A stretch of DNA of 64,000 nucleotides from assembly GCA_016744295.1 (NCBI GenBank), contig JADGEQ010000010.1, positions 1-64,000 of the forward strand, in the 5' to 3' direction. The stretch comes from Desulfobacteraceae bacterium. Its GTDB lineage: Bacteria; Desulfobacterota; Desulfobacteria; Desulfobacterales; Desulfobacteraceae. The translations under genes were made by a program, and so were the position numbers. Position 1 is the stretch's first letter, and each line of letters opens with the position of its first letter. Positions 25,350 through 33,866 of the stretch are shown piece after piece. The notes under the pieces were generated by a model. That model ran no database searches and was not told where the DNA came from. It saw nothing but the letters and a program-made list of their open reading frames with translations.

Positions 25350-27197
25350 ATGACAGCAGTAAAACTCGACAAAATCTTCATAACCCTTTTATCTTCAGTC
25401 ATTTCAGCGCTCCTGATGCTGCCGGCAATTTCTTCCGCTCTTCCCTCCAATCGTGTCAAAAACATAACGTTTGACAAATATTTGACCCAGGAAATCGTTC
25501 TTGTCTTCCTGGAAAAGCTTCCCGAAATAAAATATTTTGTTCTTAATAACCCGGAACGAATAGTTGTGGATATCAAGGACACCTTTGTACCCCAAGTAAG
25601 AATCCATAAAGAGACCAAGGGTCAAGCCGTAAAGAACATCAGTATCGGCCAGAACAGAAAAGATACCGTAAGAGTTGTCCTTAAAATTAAAAAAGAACTT
25701 CCATACAATTACAAGGTCCTACTGGAAACGCTCAACGGGAAGCCAACTGTCAAAATCAGGGTATCTTTAGGTATAGATGATGAGAAATCCGGATTGGTGC
25801 CGATGGTCTATTTTTTTGATACCAAAGAAACCAAAACAACCTCCGCAAAAGATCCAAAAGGATCTCTCATCTTGTTTGACGATGCTTTATCGGATAATAT
25901 TTTTAATGAAACAGAAAACCAGGTAGAAAAATCAGACCTGACCCTTTCAGGACTGGTGCAAATAAGAAGCACCTTTCAAACAAAGAAAGATGATGCCATT
26001 GAAAACAACACCAGCCTTAGAAACCGGATACTGCTGGAAGGCAAATACAAGAATATGGCCACCTTGTCAGTGTTATCAGATTATCTCTACTTTGGCCCTG
26101 AGAATGAAACAGATGACTACAACCTGGACCTCTACGAAGCAAAGTGGCAATACAATGCGAAAAAATATGGTTTTTCCATTGGCAAGCAAATCATCCGCTG
26201 GGGCAAAACAGACCAGGTAAGCCCGGTTGATACACTGAATCCCCAGGATTTGCGGGAATTTATCATCCCTGATTATGAAGAAAGAAAAATCCCGATCTGG
26301 ATGGCTGATTTGAATTTATTTTTCGATAAATTTACCCTGGAAGGGGTTTTTATTCCATTCTTTGAAGAATCAAGAATAGATTACTTTGATACCAACTGGT
26401 CCATATTCGGGCACATGAAAAAGGAACTGCAGAACGCCCCTATTTCTCCTTCCTTAAAAAACTACTTTGATAATATAGGCGTTAATGAAAAAGACCCGGA
26501 CACAGAAGCGGAATTTGCCGTAAGACTTACCACCACAATCAGAAATGTTGATCTGGGCTTAACCTTTCACCATACAACAGAGGATACCCCCTATTTTAGA
26601 AGTTTTCCAGTCAAGAACATCAGTGTAAACGGTGATCTTTCTGCCCAAAGCCTATCCTCAACCCTGGGCACGGCAGTCTTGACCGATGAAGATATTGAGG
26701 TTGAATATAAAAGAACCAATATTGCCGGTTTTGAATTTGAAACCACTCTTGCTGATTTCGGTGTCAGAGGGGAAGTCGCCTGGCAGGAAAATGAATCTTT
26801 CTTAACCTCTTCGCTTATCTCGACAAGAAAACCCACTTTTCTTTATATTATCGGAGCAGACTATACAACCAAGGGAAATACGTATCTGAATCTACAGTTT
26901 GCTCATAGGCATATATCTAACTACAATCCTGATATACTCTATTTTGATCAGGATACCTATACCCTTATTGGTGAAATAAGAAAGGATATTATTTCAGACT
27001 GGCTTAGCGCTTGCCTGAAATATTCAAACAATTTTAACAACAATGCATGGTATCTATCACCCTCTCTGAAATACACATACATTACAAACCTTGAATGCAG
27101 TATCGGGGCCAGTGTTTTCTCCGGGGATAAAGATACATGGTTTGGAAGTTTTAAGGATTACGATCTTTTCTTTCTTGAAATTTTATATCGTTTTTAA
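25350..27197 (+). CDS. Outer-membrane beta-barrel protein with N-terminal AMIN domain (DUF1302-like)
   Basis: This 615-residue protein has a signal peptide (about residues 1-31) and an AMIN domain at roughly 35-135 (IKYFVLNNPERIVVDI, then VRVVLKIKKELPYNY), which binds peptidoglycan or septal polymers. A long region of alternating beta strands runs from about 190 to the end. The SIGKQIIRWGKTDQVSP block and final strand YRF fit a DUF1302-type barrel ending in phenylalanine, as needed for outer-membrane assembly. With the LolA-like protein and RND exporter it forms a plausible trans-envelope export path. An AMIN domain on such a barrel is unusual. Confidence 0.78.
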   Translation: MTAVKLDKIFITLLSSVISALLMLPAISSALPSNRVKNITFDKYLTQEIVLVFLEKLPEIKYFVLNNPERIVVDIKDTFVPQVRIHKETKGQAVKNISIGQNRKDTVRVVLKIKKELPYNYKVLLETLNGKPTVKIRVSLGIDDEKSGLVPMVYFFDTKETKTTSAKDPKGSLILFDDALSDNIFNETENQVEKSDLTLSGLVQIRSTFQTKKDDAIENNTSLRNRILLEGKYKNMATLSVLSDYLYFGPENETDDYNLDLYEAKWQYNAKKYGFSIGKQIIRWGKTDQVSPVDTLNPQDLREFIIPDYEERKIPIWMADLNLFFDKFTLEGVFIPFFEESRIDYFDTNWSIFGHMKKELQNAPISPSLKNYFDNIGVNEKDPDTEAEFAVRLTTTIRNVDLGLTFHHTTEDTPYFRSFPVKNISVNGDLSAQSLSSTLGTAVLTDEDIEVEYKRTNIAGFEFETTLADFGVRGEVAWQENESFLTSSLISTRKPTFLYIIGADYTTKGNTYLNLQFAHRHISNYNPDILYFDQDTYTLIGEIRKDIISDWLSACLKYSNNFNNNAWYLSPSLKYTYITNLECSIGASVFSGDKDTWFGSFKDYDLFFLEILYRF

Positions 27198-27227
27198 TCG
27201 ATTTAGAAGAATGCGCGCTCTTCATAT

Positions 27228-27260
27228 AAAAAGGGGAGCCCAAAATCAGCTCCCCTTTTT
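27228..27260. terminator. Bidirectional terminator between convergent genes
   Basis: A perfect 12-bp stem (AAAAAGGGGAGC at 27228-27239, GCTCCCCTTTTT at 27249-27260) with a 9-base loop gives a T-run on both strands. It serves the beta-barrel gene on the left and the PEP-CTERM gene on the right. Confidence 0.9.
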
Positions 27261-27287
27261 CTATGTGAAACTAAGGTTAATTTTTTG

Positions 27288-27869
27288 TCAGATTCTTTTT
27301 TTTCGGCCAAGTCCGGCCAGGCCTAAAAGACCAAATCCAAAGAGCAATAAAGTTGCTGGCTCGGGAACAAAGCTACCGCCACCACCACCAGAACCGTCAA
27401 AGCGCGTTACATGGCTAACTGTAAAATCACCAATGTTCATACCTGATAGTAGCGTGTTATCAAATTCTGTGGTATCAAAAAGACCCCAGTCAATCTCAGC
27501 AAGATTCTGAAACAGCGCAAAAAATGTTGAATTCTTAACAAGAAAATACTCTGACCCGGGGGGAGGAAGATAGACTGCGTACACGCCAGATGTATCGGTT
27601 GAGTAAAGTGTTACATCTTCTTCTTTGATATCAAAAGTTGCTGTGTCTGGTGCTATGATTGAATTAACCCACGCCGTTTCAGTTTTCCAGTTAGCCTTGC
27701 CCAAGTCATCTATTGTTGTCCAATCTAATAAAGTGTCGATTTCGCCTGGGTTAGTACCGGCATAATCGCTACCTCCTGCAACAGGTCCTGTAATAGTTAT
27801 TGAGAAACCATTTGCAGTCATACCGAGACATAAAAATACAACTGCCAATAATAATTTATAATTTATCAT
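27288..27869 (-). CDS. Secreted PEP-CTERM sorting-domain protein
   Basis: The 193-residue protein has a signal peptide (about residues 1-21) and a small beta-rich body. A glycine-rich linker leads to a C-terminal PEP-CTERM signal (VPEPAT, hydrophobic segment, GRKKRI). It should be processed by an exosortase that is not encoded in this window. The sorting signal is nearly identical in form to that of the 20.7-kb protein, but the bodies are unrelated by eye. A sigma54-like promoter lies about 70 bases upstream. Confidence 0.9.
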   Translation of the reverse strand: MINYKLLLAVVFLCLGMTANGFSITITGPVAGGSDYAGTNPGEIDTLLDWTTIDDLGKANWKTETAWVNSIIAPDTATFDIKEEDVTLYSTDTSGVYAVYLPPPGSEYFLVKNSTFFALFQNLAEIDWGLFDTTEFDNTLLSGMNIGDFTVSHVTRFDGSGGGGGSFVPEPATLLLFGFGLLGLAGLGRKKRI

Positions 27870-27940
27870 ACATCACTCCTTCTGTTCAGATCCGTGGTTT
27901 CCCTTCACCAGGTTTAGTTTTGTCTGTTAAAAACAGTTTA

Positions 27941-27958
27941 ATGCAGTTTTTATGCCAA
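27941..27958 (-). promoter_or_regulatory. Sigma54 (RpoN)-type -24/-12 promoter for the PEP-CTERM gene
   Basis: On the - strand the sequence reads TTGGCATAAAAACTGCAT, with GG and GC 10 bases apart as the consensus requires. The predicted transcript start would be about 60 bases before the ATG at 27869. Confidence 0.6.
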
Positions 27959-28107
27959 TCGTAAATTTTTAATTTCACTTGTAATATCAAACACTTCTAT
28001 TTTTAAACGAAAAATCAAACCGGTGATTGCGAAAAAAGCACAACATTGTTGTGAAGTTTATTACATAATAGTATGTAAATATTTACCGAACTCAAAATAT
28101 ATTTTGC

Positions 28108-29829
28108 TTATTCAAGCACTTCGATCTCAACTCGCCGGTTCATCATTCTGCCCCAGGCGGTATTGTTATTTTCTAATGGATTTTCGCTGCCCATTCCTTT
28201 GACCTTCATCTGATAGGAATTTGCGCCTTTGCCAAGAAGAAAGCTCTTAACAATATTGGCCCTGAATTCAGATAATTTTCGATTATATTCCTTATTTCCG
28301 GCAGAGTCGGTATAGCCGGTAATTAAAACCGTCGCTTCAGGGGTCCTTGATAGAATTTCTGCAAAAGAGTTCAGACTTTCAAAACCGGTTTCGGTGAAGT
28401 CATTGGTGTTATAATTAAACCTGACCATTACCTTTTCTTTAGGCAGGGGAGGGGTATTTTTTGTTTCAATCCTGTCCTGGTCATTGGTCAGCTCAATAAC
28501 CGATAGGTTTTGCAGAACCGGTTTCGGTTCAATGTTTGGGGGGGCAGGGGAAATGGTGGGGTCACTACTTTCTTGAACCATATTTTCCTGATCTGGCTTT
28601 ATGGGTAGGGCGTTTTCCAGTATTGTCGATTCGTCTGCTTTTATGGGTGCATCGGGCAATGTTATAGCAGCCTGGACCGGTTTTAAGATGATTTCTTTGG
28701 TTTCCGGATTTGGGTTTTCCGAAGTTAGGGGCTCAGCAAAATAGGGTTTAAGGGAATCGGGCATCAGCGGTAGGATTTGCTTTTTTAACACAATAAGGCG
28801 GGCATTGGTGGCTGCCACCGATAATTTTAAATGATGCGGGAATAAAAAAAACCATAGGAGGATAATAATGAATACAAATGCAATTCCCCAGGCCAGGGGA
28901 GATCCGGTTTTTTTTCGGGTGTTTTCCGGTTTTTCCGGGGGAGATGTTGTGGGCTGGAATTTTAGAATCGGCATCGGTTTGGGATGGGGGGCGGAAAAAC
29001 CGTTGATATCTCGGTTCCTGACATGGGCCGGTATTTTTAATTCTTTGGCACATTCTCTTACGATCAGATGATCGATCTGGTTTTTGTCCTGGACAAACCC
29101 TGACAAAAGAGAATGATCACAAATAATATTGATTCTGCGGGGGAATCCTCCGGAGTACATGAAGATTTCCTGAATCGCAGCGGTGTCAAAAATAGTTTGA
29201 GTTGTTCCTGCTACCTTTAAGCGGTGTTTAATATATTCACAGGTTTCATCCGGTGTCAGGGGGTCAATATTGTAGTTTAAGGTCAGTCGTTGCCTTACAG
29301 CCCTGTTTTTTTGCTGGTTAAGTATCTCATTAAATTCATTCTGGCCGACAAAAAAAATATTGATTAGTTTGGCATCTGTTTTCTCTATATTTGATAGAAG
29401 GCGAATCTCTTCCAGCATTTCCTGGGTTAAAAGTTGCGACTCGTCAATGATGAGCAATACTTTTTTTTTGTTTTTATCGGCTTCCATTAAAAATCGTTTA
29501 AAATGGACTAGGAAGGCTCCCTTGGAGGAATATTCTTTGTCCATACCAAATTCCAGGGCAATGTAATTGAGAAAATCCATTTTCTCAAGGCTTGGGTCAG
29601 GAACACAAGCGTAAATAATATCCTCGCTTAAACTTTGAATCAAAGAATTGATCAGAGAGGTCTTTCCTGTGCCCACATCACCGGTTAATAAAAGAAACCC
29701 TTTATTATCCAGTATACCGTATTTTAATGTGGCCAATGCTTCCTTGTGTTTTTCTCCAAACCACATAAAGGCCGGGTCCGAACTTATCTGGAAGGGTTTT
29801 GAATGAAGATTGTAAAATGAAGTATACAT
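28108..29829 (-). CDS. ExeA/XrtA-associated AAA+ ATPase fused to a periplasmic OmpA domain
   Basis: This is a 573-residue fusion. Residues 1-265 form an ExeA-like AAA+ ATPase with Walker A GDVGTGKT (50-57), Walker B LLIIDE (125-130) and an arginine pair near 231. A membrane segment lies at 312-331, a proline-rich spacer at 370-465, and an OmpA C-terminal domain at about 467-573. The OmpA domain keeps the two peptidoglycan-binding residues in the right spacing (D508 in GYTDSAG, R523 in SEFRA). The ATPase is therefore cytoplasmic and the OmpA part periplasmic. XrtA-associated ATPases normally lack this tail. It is the last gene of a three-gene - strand operon, 9 bases after its neighbour, and should couple ATP hydrolysis to a wall-anchored export or assembly structure. 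Confidence 0.88.
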   Translation of the reverse strand: MYTSFYNLHSKPFQISSDPAFMWFGEKHKEALATLKYGILDNKGFLLLTGDVGTGKTSLINSLIQSLSEDIIYACVPDPSLEKMDFLNYIALEFGMDKEYSSKGAFLVHFKRFLMEADKNKKKVLLIIDESQLLTQEMLEEIRLLSNIEKTDAKLINIFFVGQNEFNEILNQQKNRAVRQRLTLNYNIDPLTPDETCEYIKHRLKVAGTTQTIFDTAAIQEIFMYSGGFPRRINIICDHSLLSGFVQDKNQIDHLIVRECAKELKIPAHVRNRDINGFSAPHPKPMPILKFQPTTSPPEKPENTRKKTGSPLAWGIAFVFIIILLWFFLFPHHLKLSVAATNARLIVLKKQILPLMPDSLKPYFAEPLTSENPNPETKEIILKPVQAAITLPDAPIKADESTILENALPIKPDQENMVQESSDPTISPAPPNIEPKPVLQNLSVIELTNDQDRIETKNTPPLPKEKVMVRFNYNTNDFTETGFESLNSFAEILSRTPEATVLITGYTDSAGNKEYNRKLSEFRANIVKSFLLGKGANSYQMKVKGMGSENPLENNNTAWGRMMNRRVEIEVLE

Positions 29830-29838
29830 AATTTTTGT

Positions 29839-31023
29839 CTATAAGCTGTGAAGAAACTCCATGTCTTTGGTTTGGGTATTTTTGGTGCCGATGACCACCA
29901 CCTCAATTAGATTTTCCTGTTTTCTAAAATAGAGGCGCCCATTATATGCAAATAATACCTCAAGACAAGTTGTTTTGTGTTTCTTCCCTGAGAAAACCTT
30001 CCTTTTAATAATTATTTGTTCAGGGTTTTGATCCAATTGGTGGATGATCTCTTCTGCCTTGATCTGCTGATCTTCGGTCAGGTTTAATAATCCGGTCAGG
30101 GCTTTTCGGTTGATTTCTATGTTTTTATAAAGAACTGAAAAAAGTTTTGTAAGAAAATCAAATTCATTTCGTTTTATTTTTGATCCCTTTCTTCTCTCAT
30201 ATTTTTCTATGGTGGATTTGAGTTCGTCAATTTCATTTTCTCTGCTTTTCTTCAGTTCGATAAATGTATTGAGCTGTTCTTCAAGGGAAAGAATCTCTTC
30301 AAACATCTCATTTTCGTTGATTTTTGTCTTATTTTTATTAACCTGATATTTTGTGTTCAGCACTTGGATATTCTCAAAGAGTTCCTGGCGCTCATGCTTG
30401 AGTCCTTCCAGAATTTGCTGGTGGGAGTGGTCTTTTTCTTTTAAATTTTTGATGAGTTCTTGTTCAGACTGCCGATTACGGTATGCCTTTAAACTGCCTT
30501 TTCTGTAGAAGACAAAAAAGATCATTAGAGAGAGTACTGAGTACAAAAGCAAAATGAGATTGGCCATTTTTGATCCATGACTCAGATTGATATGAACTGT
30601 TATGGTCAGTTCATTGTTCAAAACTTCAAAGTTTTTGTTGGCGATGGCCTCTGTGTTTGACTCTTTATGAAATTCGGTGGTCAAAAAATCCATGTTGCTA
30701 TAGAGGGGATAAATGATTTTTCCATTCCCGGTTGCAACCTGAATGGAAAGGTCAAGGCCGACATGCTGAACCATGAAGTCTTGTCTTAAGTAGGCGCCAA
30801 TATTATTGGCTATTTGTTCTTCAATATGAATAGTCCCGTTTAATAGTGGCTTGGAATCTCCAATAATGATATTTTGGAGGTTTTGCAGATAATATTTGTC
30901 AATATATTGCTGGGATAGGTTGAGACTTAGGATATATAAAAAAGGGGTGAATATCAGGCACAGAATAGCAATTTTTAATGGGAAAAATTTCATAGATACA
31001 ACCAAGGCCATAATGTCAATCAA
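29839..31023 (-). CDS. Membrane sensor-like protein with coiled coil and possible RelE-fold C terminus
   Basis: This 394-residue protein has two membrane segments (about 14-36 and 154-173) enclosing a 115-residue periplasmic domain, the layout of a histidine-kinase sensor half. A long coiled coil (about 183-280) follows, but no kinase domain. The last 80 residues (about 309-390) have the helix-helix-beta pattern of RelE/ParE proteins: EEIIHQLDQNP, then IIKRKVFSG, LEVLFAYNGRLYF and IEVVVIGTK. That is pattern matching, not a proven family. Start choice is uncertain (TTG at 31023 as given, or ATG 10 codons later). It lies between a GHKL-like protein and the ATPase-OmpA fusion. Confidence 0.7.
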   Translation of the reverse strand: MIDIMALVVSMKFFPLKIAILCLIFTPFLYILSLNLSQQYIDKYYLQNLQNIIIGDSKPLLNGTIHIEEQIANNIGAYLRQDFMVQHVGLDLSIQVATGNGKIIYPLYSNMDFLTTEFHKESNTEAIANKNFEVLNNELTITVHINLSHGSKMANLILLLYSVLSLMIFFVFYRKGSLKAYRNRQSEQELIKNLKEKDHSHQQILEGLKHERQELFENIQVLNTKYQVNKNKTKINENEMFEEILSLEEQLNTFIELKKSRENEIDELKSTIEKYERRKGSKIKRNEFDFLTKLFSVLYKNIEINRKALTGLLNLTEDQQIKAEEIIHQLDQNPEQIIIKRKVFSGKKHKTTCLEVLFAYNGRLYFRKQENLIEVVVIGTKNTQTKDMEFLHSL

Positions 31024-31087
31024 AGGTATTATTGGCAGACCATATATCAGAAAATACTAATTTTCAAGATTTGCGTAACTTTGGGGT

Positions 31088-31663
31088 TCATGTTTTTGAC
31101 GGTATCATAATGTCGTAGTATGCTCTGGATTCAGATGTTTTTTTATAATTGATCTCGCCTTTTAAGGTATTTTGCACAAATTGAAATTCTTTTTTTAATT
31201 TTGAGGGGGCGGAAATAGAACCTGAGTCCCGGTAGATGATACATAAATGATTCTGAAGCATTGAGGCGTTGATATATATCAATGTTTCATCATCTTTTTC
31301 CCGGGAGGAAGAACTGAGGACCAATTTTTCCATGAAGGTGAAAATTTCATCATACTCACCCCTGAATGTTTCATTTTGGGGATTAGAAAAAGCAATTCGT
31401 ATCTGTTTGTCACTGAATTTGTTTTTAATGTTTGATAATAATTTTTCCATGTCAATAACTTCAGGGTTAAACGTCTTCATGTTTTCCCCGTACATTGCAT
31501 CCAGCACCTCTTCCTCAAATGCAAATATCTTTGAACTCAGTTCTTCCGGAATCATCATGATTTCTTTTTCCTGTTTATCCAGGGAACCGATTGTCAATAC
31601 ACCCTGTTGCTCTTTGATCCAAATTCCTTTTTTAAATATGGGGTCTTTGGTCGATTTCTCCAT
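31088..31663 (-). CDS. Small protein resembling a degenerate GHKL (histidine-kinase-type) ATPase domain
   Basis: This 191-residue soluble protein has a GGAG site 7 bases before its ATG. Its C-terminal half follows the order of a HATPase_c domain: RGEYDEIFTFMEKLV at 101-115 where the N box would be, IYRDSGS at 143-149 where the DxGxG box would be, and GEINY...YDIMIPSK at 169-190 like the closing strands. The N-box asparagine and most glycines are missing, so ATP binding is doubtful. It is the first gene of the operon; the next protein looks like the missing sensor half of a kinase. Function unknown. Confidence 0.65.
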   Translation of the reverse strand: MEKSTKDPIFKKGIWIKEQQGVLTIGSLDKQEKEIMMIPEELSSKIFAFEEEVLDAMYGENMKTFNPEVIDMEKLLSNIKNKFSDKQIRIAFSNPQNETFRGEYDEIFTFMEKLVLSSSSREKDDETLIYINASMLQNHLCIIYRDSGSISAPSKLKKEFQFVQNTLKGEINYKKTSESRAYYDIMIPSKT

Positions 31664-32097
31664 CCTATATCTCCATATAAATAGTATTAAGCTGATATTA
31701 AAAGAGATTCAATTTTCAAAATCTACCTGGAAATATTAAAAATCGCAAGATGATTTTAAAAAGTTATTGAGTTTTGAGAGGTGAGTATCACTTCATTTAA
31801 TTTTATCGGTGACTTCATGTGGGCCTAATAACACAAATTTGATGGTTTCATCAGAGGTAGTTGAGCAATCGGAACAGGCATCAGCCGTACCCTTGCGAAG
31901 GCTGGACTGTACATTTAGTAGAGTTTTATGGAAGTCAGGATCCGATAATACTATCTCCATGCACAAGCCGTTTGAGTGTGAGGACTAGTTGATTTACCAA
32001 AAAGCCAGTCCTCCTTAAAATTTGCAATGAAAAAGCAGTATATCAGGGGATAAAATAGGGAATGACGTTCTTTTTGAACATCTAAAGTCAGAACTGG
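31664..32097. other. Intergenic region with a small leftward ORF and decayed sequence
   Basis: The stretch between the GHKL-like gene and the MotB-like remnant holds one possible short ORF (31793-31960, - strand). A + strand open stretch around 32050-32100 reads like protein but lacks a start. It looks like a decaying region. Confidence 0.35.
31793..31960 (-). CDS. Possible 55-residue protein, unknown
   Basis: ATG at 31960 opens 55 codons ending at TGA 31793-31795. The product has a CSDC pair in the middle and no recognisable family. There is no clear ribosome-binding site, and the region around it is decayed, so it may be a remnant rather than a gene. Confidence 0.25.
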   Translation of the reverse strand: MEIVLSDPDFHKTLLNVQSSLRKGTADACSDCSTTSDETIKFVLLGPHEVTDKIK

Positions 32098-32450
32098 AGA
32101 TGTTTGGCGAAAGCGGTTTGGTCTCCAGAGGCAAAAAATTGTGGAAGAATTTGAAGCCGAAGATTTAAGTCTTTGGACCATGCTGGATCTGATGACCCTG
32201 ATCCTTGTATTTTTTATCATCCTTTACGCAGATCTTATGCCCCTTTCCCCTCCCATAATTTTTAAAAAAGAACCTGTCACCCATGCACCATTTGAAAAAA
32301 ATGGCAGGGTTTCTCATGGCCCAGGGTATTGATCCCCGCCGCATCTCCGTGGAGGGGTTCGGGCAGTATCGACCCTTTGCAAACAATGAAAACCCTGAAA
32401 CCCGGCGGGCCAACCGAAGGGTTGAAATCTCTTTGATCCGCAACTATTGA
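32098..32450 (+). pseudogene. MotB/OmpA-domain protein remnant with internal deletion
   Basis: The first part (about 32098-32280) encodes a MotB-like start: a basic stretch, then LWTMLDLMTLILVFFIILYA, the single membrane segment of MotB/TolR-type proteins. The last part (about 32301-32450) encodes, in another frame, the end of an OmpA-like domain: GIDPRRISVEGFGQYRP and ETRRANRRVEISLI, stopping at TGA 32448-32450. The spacer and first half of the OmpA domain are missing. This is an internal deletion with loss of frame, so the gene is dead. It would have been a peptidoglycan-anchored stator-like protein. Confidence 0.8.
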
Positions 32451-32492
32451 TCCATCTGATCCATCTTTGGACAATTTGTTTTAAAGTCAGGG

Positions 32493-33782
32493 TTAAAGCC
32501 GCCAGAAAGGCACCCCGGTCTCTTTAACCGCATCCATATCCAACATGCTTTTTACATCAATCAGACATCCGCCGTCCCCCAGTGTAGAAACCATATCCGC
32601 CACGCTTTTCTCCCGGTACGCCCCATGGGGAACAGCCAGAATAATTGCACCAAGATTCTTTAAATCCTCCCAGGAACAAAGATCCACCCCATAATATTTT
32701 TTTGCCTCTCCGGAATCAGCCATGGGATCATGAACCAGAACATCGCATCCATAGGATTCAAGCTCTGCAATAATATCAACCACCCGGGTATTTCTTAAGT
32801 CTGGGCAGTCCTCCTTGAAGGTCAGTCCCAGGATTCCAACCCGGGTCCCTTTGATGGGCTGTCCCTGGGCAATCATCATCTTAATGGTCTTTTCAACCAC
32901 AAACCGCCCCATATTATCATTGATACGGCGTCCCGCCAGAATAATCTGGGGATGATACCCTTCGGACTCTGCCTTAAAGGTCAGATAATAGGGATCCACC
33001 CCAATGCAATGCCCCCCCGCAAGGCCGGGGGAAAATTTTAAAAAATTCCATTTGGAACCGGCTGCCTCCAAAACATTTTTTGTATCGATCCCCAACCGGT
33101 CAAATATCAATGCCAGCTCATTCATTAGCGCAATATTCAGATCCCGCTGGGTGTTTTCAATCACCTTGGCAGCCTCTGCCTCCTTGATATTTGTTGTCCG
33201 GTGAACCCCTACCAATACGATGGACTCATACAGGGCTGCCACCTTTTCCAGAGTATCTTCATCATCGCCTGACACCACTTTAACAATGCGGGTCAGGGTA
33301 TGTTCCTTGTCACCGGGGTTAATCCGCTCCGGAGAATATCCCACATGAAAATCTTTTTTCCAGGTTAGCCCGGATTCCTTTTCTAAAATCGGCACACAGA
33401 TATCTTCGGTTACGCCGGGATAAACCGTGGACTCAAAAATAACAATGGCCCCTTTTTTCATGACACGACCCACGGTTTGGGAGGCTCTTTCCACAGGCGT
33501 AAGATCCGGCCTTCTTGCCTTGTCAATGGGAGTGGGAACGGCCACAACAATAAAATCCGCATCTCCCATCATTTTAGGATCAGTGGTGGCCGTAAACTGA
33601 ACCGCCCGTTCAAAATCCTTCTGGCTAACTTCCCCCGTAGAATCTTTATGGATACGGCAGTTTTCAACAATGCTTGCCTTTAGATCAAATCCAATGGTTT
33701 TGTATTTTTCACCAAAATGAATGGCCAGGGGCAACCCCACATATCCAAGCCCAACCACTGCTATTTTGCAATTATCGTTCAA
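32493..33782 (-). CDS. tviB: TviB/WbpA-like UDP-N-acetyl-hexosamine 6-dehydrogenase
   Basis: This 429-residue nucleotide-sugar dehydrogenase has the N-terminal Rossmann motif GLGYVGLPLA (11-20). Its catalytic cysteine is C259 in GGHCIGVDPYYL, and LGLTFKEDCPD near 320 marks the C-terminal domain. It oxidises the C6 hydroxyl of UDP-GlcNAc or UDP-GalNAc to the uronic acid in two NAD-dependent steps. The TviB/WbpO branch is favoured over plain UDP-glucose dehydrogenase by length and by the epimerase next door. It appears intact while its partner is broken. Confidence 0.88.
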   Translation of the reverse strand: MNDNCKIAVVGLGYVGLPLAIHFGEKYKTIGFDLKASIVENCRIHKDSTGEVSQKDFERAVQFTATTDPKMMGDADFIVVAVPTPIDKARRPDLTPVERASQTVGRVMKKGAIVIFESTVYPGVTEDICVPILEKESGLTWKKDFHVGYSPERINPGDKEHTLTRIVKVVSGDDEDTLEKVAALYESIVLVGVHRTTNIKEAEAAKVIENTQRDLNIALMNELALIFDRLGIDTKNVLEAAGSKWNFLKFSPGLAGGHCIGVDPYYLTFKAESEGYHPQIILAGRRINDNMGRFVVEKTIKMMIAQGQPIKGTRVGILGLTFKEDCPDLRNTRVVDIIAELESYGCDVLVHDPMADSGEAKKYYGVDLCSWEDLKNLGAIILAVPHGAYREKSVADMVSTLGDGGCLIDVKSMLDMDAVKETGVPFWRL

Positions 33783-33866
33783 CTCAAGACTCCCCTATGG
33801 GAAAAATTTTTAATTAACCTATATTTTATATTATGTATTTAATTAATTGCTTGATTAAGTACTGAA

